This document shows, piece by piece, positions 9,616-19,060 of a DNA stretch of 64,000 nt. This DNA is from JAPPKS01 sp963667895 (GTDB lineage: Bacteria > Poribacteria > WGA-4E > PCPOR2b). The stretch spans positions 1,302,001 to 1,366,000 of the forward strand of contig OZ245030.1 in NCBI GenBank assembly GCA_965223985.1, given 5' to 3'. The notes under the pieces were generated by a model. That model searched no databases and was not told where the DNA came from. It was given only the letters and a program-made list of their open reading frames with translations. Numbering within the stretch: the stretch's first letter is position 1; the number at the start of each line of letters is the position of its first letter. The position numbers and the translations under genes were made by a program.

Positions 9616-10734
9616 ATGCCAGAAATCAGACTTGAGCACCTAACAAAACGCTTTGGCAACGTCGTTGCTGTCGATGATTTAACCCTCGAAATTTATGATG
9701 GGGAATTTTTCGTTTTGCTAGGCCCCTCCGGCTGCGGCAAGACAACGACACTTAGGGTAATTGCCGGGTTAGATCGCCCAGAAGAAGGCGCTGTTCTTAT
9801 TGACAGGAAACGGGTAAATCATCTGCAGCCGGCAGAACGAGACATCGCGTTTGTTTTTCAATTTTACGCGCTTTATCCACACCTGACCGCCTATGGCAAT
9901 ATCGCATTCCCTCTCAAAGCGGTTAAAGTGCCCAAACCCGAAATCCAGAACAGAGTAAGGGAGGTTGCGGCAATCTTGCAAATTGAGCACCTTTTGAACC
10001 GGAAGCCAGGAAATTTGAGCGGCGGAGAAATGCAGCGAGTCGCACTTGGCAGAGCGATGGTCCGTCGTCCTAGAGCGTTTTTGATGGATGAACCAATGGC
10101 AAACCTTGACGCGAAGCTTCGGGTTGATACACGTTCAGAGCTCAGGCACCTACAGCGTGAAATCGGTACAACAACAGTCTTCGTCACGCACGATCAGATC
10201 GAAGCCATGTCAATGGCAGATCGAATCGCCGTCATGCACCAAGGCATGTTACAACAGCTTGGCACACCACAGGAGGTGTACAACCAGCCGAAAAGCCTAT
10301 TTGTCGCCGAATTCATGGGAAGCCCATCAATGAATTTGATTGATGGCGAGATTCAATCGCAAGCCGGTGAAGATGTTTTACATCTGACGCATACTGATAT
10401 TGGGGTGGCGTTATCCAATAAACAGATGGAGCAAGTTCAACGCGAAGCAACAAACAACAAACTGGTTTTTGGTGTTCGTCCCGAACACATTGCTATATCC
10501 AAAGAGCCAGTCAATCGAAAATTTCAGGCATCAGTACATCTCGTTGAATCCCTAGGCTCAGTCAATATAATTGATATTCTTCTCGGCGAAAATTCAGAGA
10601 CGGGCAATCTGATAATACTCAGAGCGCGCACTCATCCCGCATTTCAAGTAGCAGCGGGACAGTCTGTTTGGCTGGATTTTGATGAGAAGCACACACACCT
10701 TTTTGATCGGTATACAGGAAAAGCAATCCGCTGA
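9616..10734 (+). CDS. ABC transporter ATP-binding protein, MalK/UgpC type
   Basis: A complete ABC ATPase of about 372 residues: Walker A GPSGCGKT (36-43), Q-loop near 83, signature LSGGEMQ (about 134), Walker B AFLMDEP (about 155), D-loop NLDAK and the switch His in FVTHD. The C-terminal 140 residues form the extra regulatory/TOBE region found in CUT1-type sugar importers (MalK, UgpC, MsmK), here with PEHIAIS. No permease or solute-binding gene lies beside it, so it is an orphan that probably energises one or more importers encoded elsewhere, as MsmK-like ATPases do. It is not of the LivF/LivG type, so there is no sequence reason to link it with the binding-protein array at 31-42 kb. Confidence 0.9.
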   Translation: MPEIRLEHLTKRFGNVVAVDDLTLEIYDGEFFVLLGPSGCGKTTTLRVIAGLDRPEEGAVLIDRKRVNHLQPAERDIAFVFQFYALYPHLTAYGNIAFPLKAVKVPKPEIQNRVREVAAILQIEHLLNRKPGNLSGGEMQRVALGRAMVRRPRAFLMDEPMANLDAKLRVDTRSELRHLQREIGTTTVFVTHDQIEAMSMADRIAVMHQGMLQQLGTPQEVYNQPKSLFVAEFMGSPSMNLIDGEIQSQAGEDVLHLTHTDIGVALSNKQMEQVQREATNNKLVFGVRPEHIAISKEPVNRKFQASVHLVESLGSVNIIDILLGENSETGNLIILRARTHPAFQVAAGQSVWLDFDEKHTHLFDRYTGKAIR

Positions 10735-10835
10735 TAGTCGCACAAGTATTCGATTCTATAATGTTGTCGAGAGAGCAAGACGTAAAAGAAGATTGGGCCA
10801 CAGAAATGGAGGATGGAAAAAAGGGAAACAAAGAA

Positions 10836-11657
10836 ATGGAAAGAATTCCATGTAGTTTAGTGGCTGTGGATTTGGACGGTACTCTACTGAACGACAATCA
10901 CACTATGACCGATCGGAACCGTAGAGTTCTTGGACAATTATCAGCGCAGGGAGTTACGGTGGTGCTTATATCGGGTAGGATGCACCAATCAATCTTACCG
11001 GTCAGTAATCAGATTGGGCTGGAAAATCCGATTATTTCATACAACGGTGGAATGGTCAAACATGCCAAGACAGAGAAGGTTCTATATCACACTCCAATCC
11101 CCGCGCCGATTGCAATTGAGCTTACCGAATATTGCGATAGGCGCGGGTTGCATTTCAATTTCTGCTTAAACGATCGGTTATATATTAAGACGCACAATCA
11201 GTGGAGCCAACTCTACGAGGAAAGAACAGGGGTTACGGCTACGGTTCTTGACGATCTTCATCAATTAGATGGGGAAACACCCACGAAGATGCAGGCATTT
11301 GATACCCCTGAAAGAATTACTCGACTTCTGATTGAATTCAAAGAACACTTTGGCAGACGCTTGTACGTTACCCGAACACAGAGTGAATATATTGAGTTCA
11401 TGAATCCTCACGTGTCGAAGGGACGGGCATTAGAAATACTGACAGATCAACTCGATATCCCCATGGATTTCGTTGTTGCTTTCGGCGATGGTTACAACGA
11501 TGAAAGTATGATGAAAGTGGCAGGATTCCGTATCGCGATGGGCAATTCTGTTGATGAAATCAAAGCTTGCGCGGACTACATCACAGAAACCAATCAAAAC
11601 GACGGCGTCGCTATTGCGGTTGAACAACTCCTGTTACACGAGGTGATAAGGACATAA
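10836..11657 (+). CDS. Cof-type HAD-IIB family phosphatase
   Basis: A HAD-superfamily hydrolase of about 273 residues. Motif I is VDLDGTLL near the N-terminus (nucleophile Asp and the acid/base Asp two residues on), motif II is LISGR, and motif IV is FGDGYNDESMM, which binds Mg2+. The large C2B cap between motifs II and III places it in the Cof/YidA type, which dephosphorylates sugar phosphates, FMN or related metabolites. I chose the ATG at 10836 because AGGGA lies 9 bases upstream and the protein then begins just before the first strand; in-frame ATGs at 10761 and 10806 lack such a site. It converges on minE with only 16 bp between stop codons. Confidence 0.88.
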   Translation: MERIPCSLVAVDLDGTLLNDNHTMTDRNRRVLGQLSAQGVTVVLISGRMHQSILPVSNQIGLENPIISYNGGMVKHAKTEKVLYHTPIPAPIAIELTEYCDRRGLHFNFCLNDRLYIKTHNQWSQLYEERTGVTATVLDDLHQLDGETPTKMQAFDTPERITRLLIEFKEHFGRRLYVTRTQSEYIEFMNPHVSKGRALEILTDQLDIPMDFVVAFGDGYNDESMMKVAGFRIAMGNSVDEIKACADYITETNQNDGVAIAVEQLLLHEVIRT

Positions 11658-11673
11658 AACAACTTGCCCATAC

Positions 11674-11949
11674 TCATGCTTGTAGAGGGCCGCGATTCTT
11701 TAGACTTGAGACCGGAATATTTGCAACGAGCGCCATCGATTGCCCCTCCCGTTGCAATTCCATCTCAATGCCATCTTGTTCAAGTTCAAAATACCTTGAC
11801 AATAACGCTGTAATGTCCATTTGCAGGGCTCTCATAAGTTGTTCATCAATGCCAATCCGATCTTGAACCAAGATTAATTGCAGGCGACTTTTGGCAAAAT
11901 CTTTACTTCCCTGGTTCCGACGAAATAGTCTCATCAATTGTTTTAGCAT
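11674..11949 (-). CDS. minE: cell division topological specificity factor MinE
   Basis: A 91-residue protein matching MinE in size and layout. An N-terminal amphipathic segment (MLKQLMRLFRR) is the membrane-targeting part. The MinD-activating helix region follows, with AKSRLQLILVQDR, and then the dimerisation domain (QLMRALQMDITALLSRYF). MinE stimulates MinD ATPase and drives pole-to-pole oscillation that keeps the division inhibitor away from midcell. It lies 14 bp after minD with AAAGGAG as ribosome-binding site, the usual last position of the minCDE operon. Confidence 0.93.
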   Translation of the reverse strand: MLKQLMRLFRRNQGSKDFAKSRLQLILVQDRIGIDEQLMRALQMDITALLSRYFELEQDGIEMELQREGQSMALVANIPVSSLKNRGPLQA

Positions 11950-11963
11950 GTCTTTTTCTCCTT

Positions 11964-12761
11964 TTAGATTCCTTTGAACACTTTGAATTTGAACAAGTTC
12001 CCAAACCAGCCTCCAGCTCTGAACTCTGGAATTTGCACGTCCTCTCCTTCAATCCGCTTCGCAATACGCCTGTAAGCTTGTCCGGCGGACGATTGGTGAT
12101 TGTAGGTTGCAGGTAACCCTCGGTTAGTCGAGACGACAATTTCTTTATCCTCCGGAATGACGCCAATTAAATCAATTGATAAAATATCAATGATGTCGTC
12201 TGGATCCATCATGTCACCCGATTCGACCATTTTAGGCGAGAGGCGATTAATAATCAAACCCATGTCACCAATGTTCATGTTCATCAGCAATCCGATGATT
12301 CGATCTGCATCTCTGACTGAGGCAATTTCTGGTGTTGTTACAATTATTGCTACATCCGCACCTGCTACCGCGTTACGAAACCCCTGTTCAATCCCGGCGG
12401 GCGAATCAACAAGAACATAATCGTACTCTTCTTTCAACTCAAGACAAATCTTCTTCATCTGTTCGGGTTGAATATCATTCTTATTATTCTTCTGAGAAGC
12501 AGCAAGGAGGTGTAAATCCTTTGTCCGCCGATCCTTTACAAGTGCTTTTTCGAGATCGCAAGCTCCCTCAATCACATCCATTGAGGTGTAAACCACGCGG
12601 CTTTCCAATCCCATAATGACATCAAGGTTCCTTAACCCGATATCCGCATCAATAACAACTACCCTTTGGTTCATTAAGGCTAACGCCGTTCCTAGATTTG
12701 CTGTGGAAGTACTTTTGCCAACCCCACCTTTTCCGGAGGTAACCACAATTACTTTCCCCAT
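11964..12761 (-). CDS. minD: septum site-determining protein MinD
   Basis: A ParA/MinD-type ATPase. The protein begins MGKVIVVTSGKGGVGKS, with the deviant Walker A motif KGGVGKS expected for MinD, followed by DADIGLRNLD (switch I/A') and VLVDSPAGIE (Walker B). The C-terminal end FGNLFKFKVFKGI can form the short amphipathic membrane-targeting helix. The ATG at 12761 gives the family-typical N-terminus; an ATG at 12773 and a TTG at 12785 are in frame but add unusual residues. The AGGA before it is 11 bases away. MinD dimers with ATP bind the membrane and recruit MinC; MinE releases them. It sits between minC and minE. Confidence 0.95.
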   Translation of the reverse strand: MGKVIVVTSGKGGVGKSTSTANLGTALALMNQRVVVIDADIGLRNLDVIMGLESRVVYTSMDVIEGACDLEKALVKDRRTKDLHLLAASQKNNKNDIQPEQMKKICLELKEEYDYVLVDSPAGIEQGFRNAVAGADVAIIVTTPEIASVRDADRIIGLLMNMNIGDMGLIINRLSPKMVESGDMMDPDDIIDILSIDLIGVIPEDKEIVVSTNRGLPATYNHQSSAGQAYRRIAKRIEGEDVQIPEFRAGGWFGNLFKFKVFKGI

Positions 12762-12848
12762 GTGTTTAACCATCCTTTCATTCAATTATTCTCAATAGTT
12801 GTACGAGAAAATTATTCTTCACCTCAAATTTCGGTGACCTCAAACAGA

Positions 12849-13592
12849 TTACAGTCCTCTGTATTCCTCAACGATGATAGCCTGTTCGCTTACCCGGGCA
12901 ATTTCCGCTTTCTGACGTGCACCTTGCCGACCACTCGGAGGACGTGTGATGTAATGCCCGATTCTCAACTGGGTCGGCACCAGATTTAAAGCGATAATTA
13001 CTGATGAGGTGTCACCGAGTGCTCCTGCATGAGCTACACCGCGCAATACCCCAAGCACAATAATATCGCCAGTCGCAATCACTTCCGCGCCAGGGTTTAC
13101 ATCGCCTAAAATAATCATGTTCCCCTCTAGGAAGCGTTCAACCTGCCCGGATCGCAACGTGTGTCGGATAAACCGAACTTCTTCTATCTTCGGTAGAAAA
13201 TTATTCTTGACAATATTTTCTTCCCGATGGAGCGCTGGGGCGCCTCTAATCTTTCGCTTCGGCGTCGATCCATTTGCCCAATCCACCACGGGTTCATGTG
13301 TCTCATTTCCCGCCGGTTCAGATTCCCGATCTAATCCATCTAGAATCCGCTCAACTTCCAATCCGTAGGTCTCATGAAGCAACATTTTGACACGACTCAA
13401 TTCATCATCACTCAGAGTTTCGTTTCGAATATCAATGTTCATCGTTGTTCCAGCAAGGGAATACCCCAAGTTTGCCATTCGCTTCTTTATCGCTAGCTCT
13501 ACCTGTTCTATAGACGCATCTGGAGCAATGATTAGGTGTAAGCTGTCACGAAATCCTTTTAGTTCGACAATTGGGTGTGACACATTTTTCAC
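12849..13592 (-). CDS. minC: septum site-determining protein MinC
   Basis: About 247 residues in two domains joined by a charged linker. The N-terminal FtsZ-inhibiting domain starts VSHPIVELKGFRDSLHL. The C-terminal beta-helix domain contains RSGQ, GDVNPGAEVIATGDIIVLG and GVAHAGALGD, the MinD- and septum-binding signature. The GTG at 13592 is preceded by GGGAG at 8 bases; longer in-frame starts would run back toward the end of the larA pseudogene. MinC blocks FtsZ polymerisation wherever MinD holds it on the membrane. Only 59 bp separate it from the larA remnant, so the min genes may now be transcribed from a promoter within or before that pseudogene. Confidence 0.93.
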   Translation of the reverse strand: MKNVSHPIVELKGFRDSLHLIIAPDASIEQVELAIKKRMANLGYSLAGTTMNIDIRNETLSDDELSRVKMLLHETYGLEVERILDGLDRESEPAGNETHEPVVDWANGSTPKRKIRGAPALHREENIVKNNFLPKIEEVRFIRHTLRSGQVERFLEGNMIILGDVNPGAEVIATGDIIVLGVLRGVAHAGALGDTSSVIIALNLVPTQLRIGHYITRPPSGRQGARQKAEIARVSEQAIIVEEYRGL

Positions 13593-13651
13593 TGGTAGTC
13601 TCCCTGTGCAAAAATCACCAATTAACGGGGCAAGGTATACCTTGCCCCTAT

Positions 13652-14927
13652 TCAAGATACTTTTTCAACTGTTGCCAAAACGTAGGAGCCGCCTGGAATC
13701 GCTGCAATTTTAGCGTCTGATCCGTGCTTGGAAAGTACGAGCTCAATTCCTTCTTCAAGGGTCCCTAACGGATGTACAAATAGGCTTTTCAATTGATTGT
13801 AAGGAATATCGTCTGTATAACAGTAAATCTCTGCTTTTATCGCTACCTTTGCCAATTCTTCAAGCTGCCACTGATCGATGATAAAGTTTGCCGGATCGCA
13901 AATATCGTGAACAAACTGTTTGAGGTCCTGGGTTTTTAGGATGAGCTCCGCAAAGAAATCACCGCCGATGCCCTAGCTACATGCAGCCACGAGAATGATA
14001 CTCCCCCTCGGTTTGACAATCTCCACGGCAGCCAACATCCCTTTAGTCGCTTGATAAAACGTCGTGTCGAGTGGATAGCCCGCACCCGAAGCGACCACAG
14101 CGTCCACAGGACGCGGCAGCGATTCCTTTACTCGTCTCTCAACGAATTTAGCGCCCGCTAGATGTGCTTTGACCAAATCACCAGCAAACACGCCGGTTAA
14201 CCTTCGACGATTACCAATCGCAATATTGACGCTGAAATCGACACCCGCCATCAGGGCAATTTCTGTGGCTTCGATATGAAACGGATTGCCTTCTATTACC
14301 CCCACAGATGTCTTGGGATGCTCAAGGATTTGTGGGCCGTGCATGGTTTTGACTGTTTCGACTGAAACCAAGCTAGGACAGATCGCCTTGCGCCCGCCGG
14401 AATATCCTGCCATCAGGTGAGGTTCAATTAAAGCGGTAGTAATTTTGAGATCGGAATCCAGATAGGTTTTACCAATATGGACTGGTGAGCCGTTACGTGT
14501 TAACCGAGATATTTGTGTGCTTGGGGTTCTTGAGAAAGATGATTAACAATCCGGTACTCATTCATGATGTCGCACCCAACCATCTCCTCTAGCTCTTTGC
14601 CTTCATTGAGGCGATGAATCCCTGTAGCAATTAAGATCGTAATTTTTCACGCAGGATGCCCGATAATTCCAAAGTTCGCAGAATAGGCGGTAGAATCAAT
14701 TGATTGGGAACCGGGCGTGTCACATCCGACATAACCACACAAGCGGAGGTGCGATTTGCCGCCAAACAATCCAATGGTGCTGAATCTATTGGTGCCTCGA
14801 GCACTTCCCAAATTGATTGCTCCGCATCGGCAAGTGGAACAGACTGTTGGATAGTTAGGACCCCGGCCAAATTTTGGTTGGGAATTTCAATACCCAAGGT
14901 TCCTCGCCCATATCTCATGGCGACTCG
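13652..14927 (-). pseudogene. larA: nickel-dependent lactate racemase (LarA) pseudogene
   Basis: Joined pieces reproduce a LarA-like protein: an N-terminal part with MRYGRGTLGIEIP and VMSDVTRPVPN, a middle part with TILIATGIHRLNEG, then MAGYSGGRKAICPSL and ASGAGYPLDTTFYQ, and a C-terminal part ending at 13652. LarA racemises lactate or other 2-hydroxy acids with a nickel-pincer cofactor. Three lesions break it. Near 14645 one base is missing in a run of A. Near 14500 one T is missing. At 13973-13975 an in-frame TAG replaces the Glu expected in ACSEGIG, after which the same frame continues to 13652. Two losses in homopolymers could be sequencing errors; the amber codon is harder to dismiss. 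The best start is the GTG at 14927, 9 bases after GAGG. Cofactor genes larB, larC and larE are absent here. Confidence 0.85.
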
Positions 14928-15949
14928 CACTAGTAAATACCTCAACTTTATTTGAAAAATCTGATGCCGTTATGAACGGGATAGGCTTTTCGCGCTAGTC
15001 ATTTTTGAGAATCTTAAACTAAATCCTTTATCAATACATAAATATATCGTAACATAACGTATAGAGTGTTCAATTGGATTCAAAAAAGACGGCAAATAAT
15101 TCAGAAAAGCAAAAATTAATCGCAGATTTTGGTATTTTATGAGTAAATACTGTTGCGCATTTTGGATGTTCACATCCAGTTTTTACAGTTATTGTTCCAA
15201 TTCATATTTGCAAGTTAAGATGCATTCCACGAAAAAAAATCCTTTCATTTCCTAGTTCATAATGATAGCGTAGCATATTCTGAGTAGTTTTGCAAATCAG
15301 AGGTGCGAGAATGCAGACTAAACTCGCGTTTAGAGCCCGCATCGGTGGCTTTTCCAATCTTGTGCTCAAACTACTCACTCAATTTCGTTTATGGCTGATG
15401 ACCCGATTGACCAATTGCTTTTCAAAACCTATCAACCCTTGACCTTTGAAAGACTAAGGGAGATGAATCTAAAAAATGCCTTGACAAAACAAGGCGGATT
15501 CGGTGAAAATGCTGTATGAGACAATCTCCTCTGCGTTGACGTGTTAAATCATTTCGTTTATCTTCGATTTTCCTTTCTTGGTTCATGGACGCGTTGAATG
15601 AGTCAATTACAGAGTGATGGCTTGAGCGAGGAACTTGATACCGTGGCGATTGGGGTCAGCCGAAATATATGAATACAGATTTAGGAATCACTTGCACGGA
15701 GTACGGGAAACATGTTTTCCTTGAATAACCTCCTGATAATGTGGAAGGTGCTAAATTGCTTCGTGGCACATCGGCACATACGGGTAAATTCGGTATGATT
15801 GCGACGATGTGGTTTATGTGCACGTTCACTTCGTATGGCGGATCAGATTAACGGCTAGACAGAATATGGCAGCTCAATCCTGCTGGATCGCAGTTATTTG
15901 GTACCTACCCCCAAGAGGAGAACATGAGACTAAAGGAGGGAGCTAAACT
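14928..15949. other. gene-poor region, possible decayed coding sequence
   Basis: About 1 kb between the larA remnant and the next plus-strand gene. A 42-codon frame at 15391-15519 (MADDPIDQLLFKTYQPLTF...) has coding-like composition but no ribosome-binding site and no recognised family. A second short coding-like stretch sits near 15660-15830. Both may be fragments of a lost gene; I cannot name it. Confidence 0.3.
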
Positions 15950-16330
15950 GTGCAACAGATTAACATAACCACCAAACCGAACGGGGCTGGGCGCAGTTGG
16001 CTAGAGGTTGGTTATTTTGAAACCGATCGATTTAGCCGCAAGCAATGGGTCAAACGAAATGTGCCGTATCAGGATCGACGTTTGAAAATCGATCGACGAT
16101 ACTCGGATCGGGGTGAAACGGTTGATTGGATTGTACTCATTCCAGACGATTATCCGATGACCTTAGTAAAGGTCAACTATGACCGACTCAACCCCAGAAA
16201 CGTAGAAGTTCTCTGGGAACCGGTCAGTACCCCAGAGATTGACCGTGAAGCAAAGATAAAACGCGCTATTGAACTTGCGGATGGGAATGAAGAGTTGGCA
16301 AACTTGCTGAAGGAATTGTTTACTGCGTAA
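15950..16330 (+). CDS. hypothetical protein, 126 aa
   Basis: I do not recognise this protein. GTG at 15950 follows AAAGGAGGGAG, a strong ribosome-binding site that supports translation. The first 85 residues are rich in aromatic and basic residues (DRFSRKQWVKRNVPYQDRR, then DWIVLIPDDYP) and look like a small beta-rich domain. The last 35 (EIDREAKIKRAIELADGN...) should form a helix of alternating charged residues. There is no signal peptide or membrane segment. It precedes the PLP-dependent enzyme gene by 209 bp, too far to claim an operon. Confidence 0.6.
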   Translation: MQQINITTKPNGAGRSWLEVGYFETDRFSRKQWVKRNVPYQDRRLKIDRRYSDRGETVDWIVLIPDDYPMTLVKVNYDRLNPRNVEVLWEPVSTPEIDREAKIKRAIELADGNEELANLLKELFTA

Positions 16331-16539
16331 AGGCAGGCAAGGAACAAGTGAGAGAGGGCAGATTGGCACAAGCGACGTATGATTTGGGAAAATTCCATTC
16401 GCAGCTAAGTAATTATCAGTAAATTTCTTGAATTTTCTATGCGCGAACAATCGCTGAAGGTTTATCTGTTCGGGAATTCGAATGTCCACGATTCAAAGCA
16501 ACTGCATCAATCCATCTTACCTTCTCGCAAGGAGAATCC

Positions 16540-17562
16540 ATGAATGATATTGTAACCCGAGAGGAACTTTGCCGATGTGTTGAACTGATTCCCCAAGTTG
16601 ACATAGGCCACTTCCCAACGCCCCTGGAAGAATGCCCTCGCTTATCCGATGCTTTGGGCGGTCCTCGCATTTTTATGAAACGAGAAGATTGTTCAGGGCT
16701 TGCATTTGGTGGAAACAAAGTCCGGCAGTTGACGTTCACGATTGGCGAAGCGGTCCATCGCGGTGCAAACACCATCGTTCACGGTGCAGCATCACAATCG
16801 AACCACTGTCGTCAAACTGCCGCTGCTGCCGCTCGACTAGGATTGAAGTGTTACCTGAGATTATCACGAGGACTGAAAAACGCTTTACAAGGAAATCTAC
16901 TCTTGGATTACTTGGCGGGTGCAGATGTTGAACTGGTCGAACCCCCTCTTGGTCCTGAATTGGATGCGATTAAATACGCCACAGCGGAGCAACTGAGAGC
17001 GGAGGGCCTCCAACCATACGTGATTGCACACCCCCGTTCGACTGCCCTTGCGGCTGTTGCTTTTGCCTGGTGTATAACTGAAATCCATCAACAACAGGAG
17101 GGATTGGGAATTGAGGCGGACTGGATTTATACAGGATCGGCAGGCGGAACCCAAGCGGGGTTAATCCTCGGATCAAAAGCGCTAGGAATGAAGTTGAAAC
17201 CCGTTGGAATCACGCCGATTCGTTGGGACAATCGGGTTGAGCGTGTCCGAAATGCTGCAAACGATGCGGCGAAGATATTGAATCTGCACCTCCAGATTAC
17301 TGATGATGCAGTGGACAACACAGACGACTATGTCGGCGAGGGGTATGGCGTGGTTTCCTCCGAATGTATTGACGCGCTGAAATTGGTTGCACAGACGGAG
17401 GGCATCTTTCTGGACCCGGTCTACACCAGCAAAGCCTTTGCCGGCTTAGTTGATCATATCCGAAAAGGCAAGATTACATCCGACGAAACGGTGATTTTCC
17501 TACACACCGGGGGAACACCCGCACTATTTGCGTATAATGAGGAGTTATCTCAGACCGATTGA
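16540..17562 (+). CDS. D-cysteine desulfhydrase / ACC deaminase family PLP enzyme
   Basis: A 340-residue fold-type II PLP enzyme. The cofactor lysine lies in GGNKVRQL (about Lys60), preceded by MKREDCSGLAFGGNK as in D-cysteine desulfhydrase and 1-aminocyclopropane-1-carboxylate deaminase. The phosphate-binding loop is GSAGGTQAG, and the C-terminal IFLHTGGTPALFAY is typical of the family. Such enzymes release ammonia from D-cysteine, related D-amino acids or ACC, and the sequence alone cannot choose. AAGGAG precedes the ATG at 16540. Neighbours on this strand give no pathway. Confidence 0.88.
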   Translation: MNDIVTREELCRCVELIPQVDIGHFPTPLEECPRLSDALGGPRIFMKREDCSGLAFGGNKVRQLTFTIGEAVHRGANTIVHGAASQSNHCRQTAAAAARLGLKCYLRLSRGLKNALQGNLLLDYLAGADVELVEPPLGPELDAIKYATAEQLRAEGLQPYVIAHPRSTALAAVAFAWCITEIHQQQEGLGIEADWIYTGSAGGTQAGLILGSKALGMKLKPVGITPIRWDNRVERVRNAANDAAKILNLHLQITDDAVDNTDDYVGEGYGVVSSECIDALKLVAQTEGIFLDPVYTSKAFAGLVDHIRKGKITSDETVIFLHTGGTPALFAYNEELSQTD

Positions 17563-17694
17563 TAGTGAATTAGGAAAAGCGTCGTACGTGACCAAAATCT
17601 CTTGAAGACACGATTGATGCCGTGAAGCACTGGTGCACGACTATCAGCCAGAGAGGATTACGCTGAATAACTCATGCGTCTGCACCGCATCCCT

Positions 17695-18771
17695 TTACGG
17701 AATCTGATACCGCCGGGCGTCTACGGCTTCGACTACATCGTCACTCATAGAGGTATCCAACTTCTCTGCCCATCCCTGAATCTGCCGATAGATGGTGTCC
17801 GGCACTTCAACTCCGTGAACTAGACGCTCAACTCGCGACCTGTGCTCAAAATCACCAGGCACCAGTACTTCATCAAAGCCGCGTGCCGGTGGCGTTTTCT
17901 TGATGTTGTCTAGAAATCCACGAACATGCTGCTGGTAAGCCTTCAACGGTGCAAAAGCGGTCGGATTAATTACTTGCATAAACGTGCCGCCCATCGCTCC
18001 TCGCTCATGGCTGAAGCCTTCAGACAGCCCGCCAAGCAGACAAGTTAGCAGCGAGAGCGCGTAGCCCTTATGTCCGCCGAACGGCAGTAGGAATCCGCCA
18101 TCGTAATAGTCCATTGTTTTGACGCTTGGATTGCCATGTTTATCAATAATGCATCCCTCCGGAAGATCCGAACTTTTGCTTTCGGCGACCATGATTTTGC
18201 CCCCAGCAATCATCGTTGTGGCGAAATCGATGATGAAGGGTACGTCATCACCGGTGGGAACCCCAACCGCAATCGGGTTGGTTCCCAACATTCCCCTTGC
18301 GCCGCCAAAAGGCACAATCTTTTTGCCAACGCGCTCGCCTCTGCCATAGGTGATGATACCGATGCATCCCGACTGTGCCGCAATTTCTACATATTCCCCC
18401 AACCGCCCGATGTGTCCGGTGCCAACAAAACCTACACAACAGACACCCGTTTCCCTCGCTTTCTCAATTGCCAGCTTCATTGCTTTTCTGGCGGTGTAGT
18501 GTCCAAAACCCCACTGCCCATCAAAAAATATGGTGTTGCCTGTCTCTTTGACTACCTTCGGTTCAGCAGCGGGATTGATTATGCCTTTTGAAATATCGGA
18601 CAAATAGTGGGGCACACGAAGCACACCGTGTGAGTCATGTCCTGTAAGGTTGGCATTGACCAGAACTTCTGCCACAACATCAGCAATATGACGCAGCGTG
18701 CCTGCTGCCATCAACAATCGCCGGGTAATCGCGTGAAGATAACTTGCTTGAAAGCAGCGTGCTTTTTCCAC
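17695..18771 (-). CDS. Ldh2-family malate/L-lactate-type dehydrogenase (paralogue B)
   Basis: A 358-residue NAD(P)-dependent oxidoreductase of the Ldh2/YiaK/YlbC family, unrelated to classical lactate dehydrogenase. Family features include the N-terminal helical region, GHDSHGVLRVPHY with the catalytic His, GHIGRLGEY, LGTNPIAVGVPTGDDVPFIIDFATT and GGHKGYALSLL. These enzymes reduce 2-oxo acids or imines such as sulfolactate, ureidoglycolate, 2,3-diketogulonate or delta-1-piperideine-2-carboxylate. GTG at 18771 has AGGAG 8 bases before it. It is the downstream partner of a close paralogue (19061-20140), 289 bp away, from which it clearly arose by tandem duplication. Confidence 0.9.
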   Translation of the reverse strand: MEKARCFQASYLHAITRRLLMAAGTLRHIADVVAEVLVNANLTGHDSHGVLRVPHYLSDISKGIINPAAEPKVVKETGNTIFFDGQWGFGHYTARKAMKLAIEKARETGVCCVGFVGTGHIGRLGEYVEIAAQSGCIGIITYGRGERVGKKIVPFGGARGMLGTNPIAVGVPTGDDVPFIIDFATTMIAGGKIMVAESKSSDLPEGCIIDKHGNPSVKTMDYYDGGFLLPFGGHKGYALSLLTCLLGGLSEGFSHERGAMGGTFMQVINPTAFAPLKAYQQHVRGFLDNIKKTPPARGFDEVLVPGDFEHRSRVERLVHGVEVPDTIYRQIQGWAEKLDTSMSDDVVEAVDARRYQIP

Positions 18772-19060
18772 AGTTTTCGCTCCTACTCAGATCGACCGAG
18801 TATTTCCGCTGCAAGGTGGGTAGAGCTATACTTAAACAACTAATGTGTCTACAGTAGATATTTTATACGAAATCCGCCTGATAATGAACATAAGCACCTA
18901 TAAGTCTCGGATTTCTTACTTCACGTGAACAAAATCGACTCGCACGGCGAAGAAGAACGGACTTCACGAATATTATGCTGGGTTCTTACTCCAGAAATAG
19001 GAATAATATCAATCTGTAGTGAATTTCTGCACAATGCCCGTTACATGTCGCCTATCGCAT

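Noticed and set aside
9616..10734. Linking the ABC ATPase at 9.6 kb to the binding-protein array
   Set aside because: The ATPase has the MalK/UgpC-type C-terminal regulatory region, unlike the LivF/LivG ATPases that serve Peripla_BP_6 proteins, and lies more than 20 kb away.
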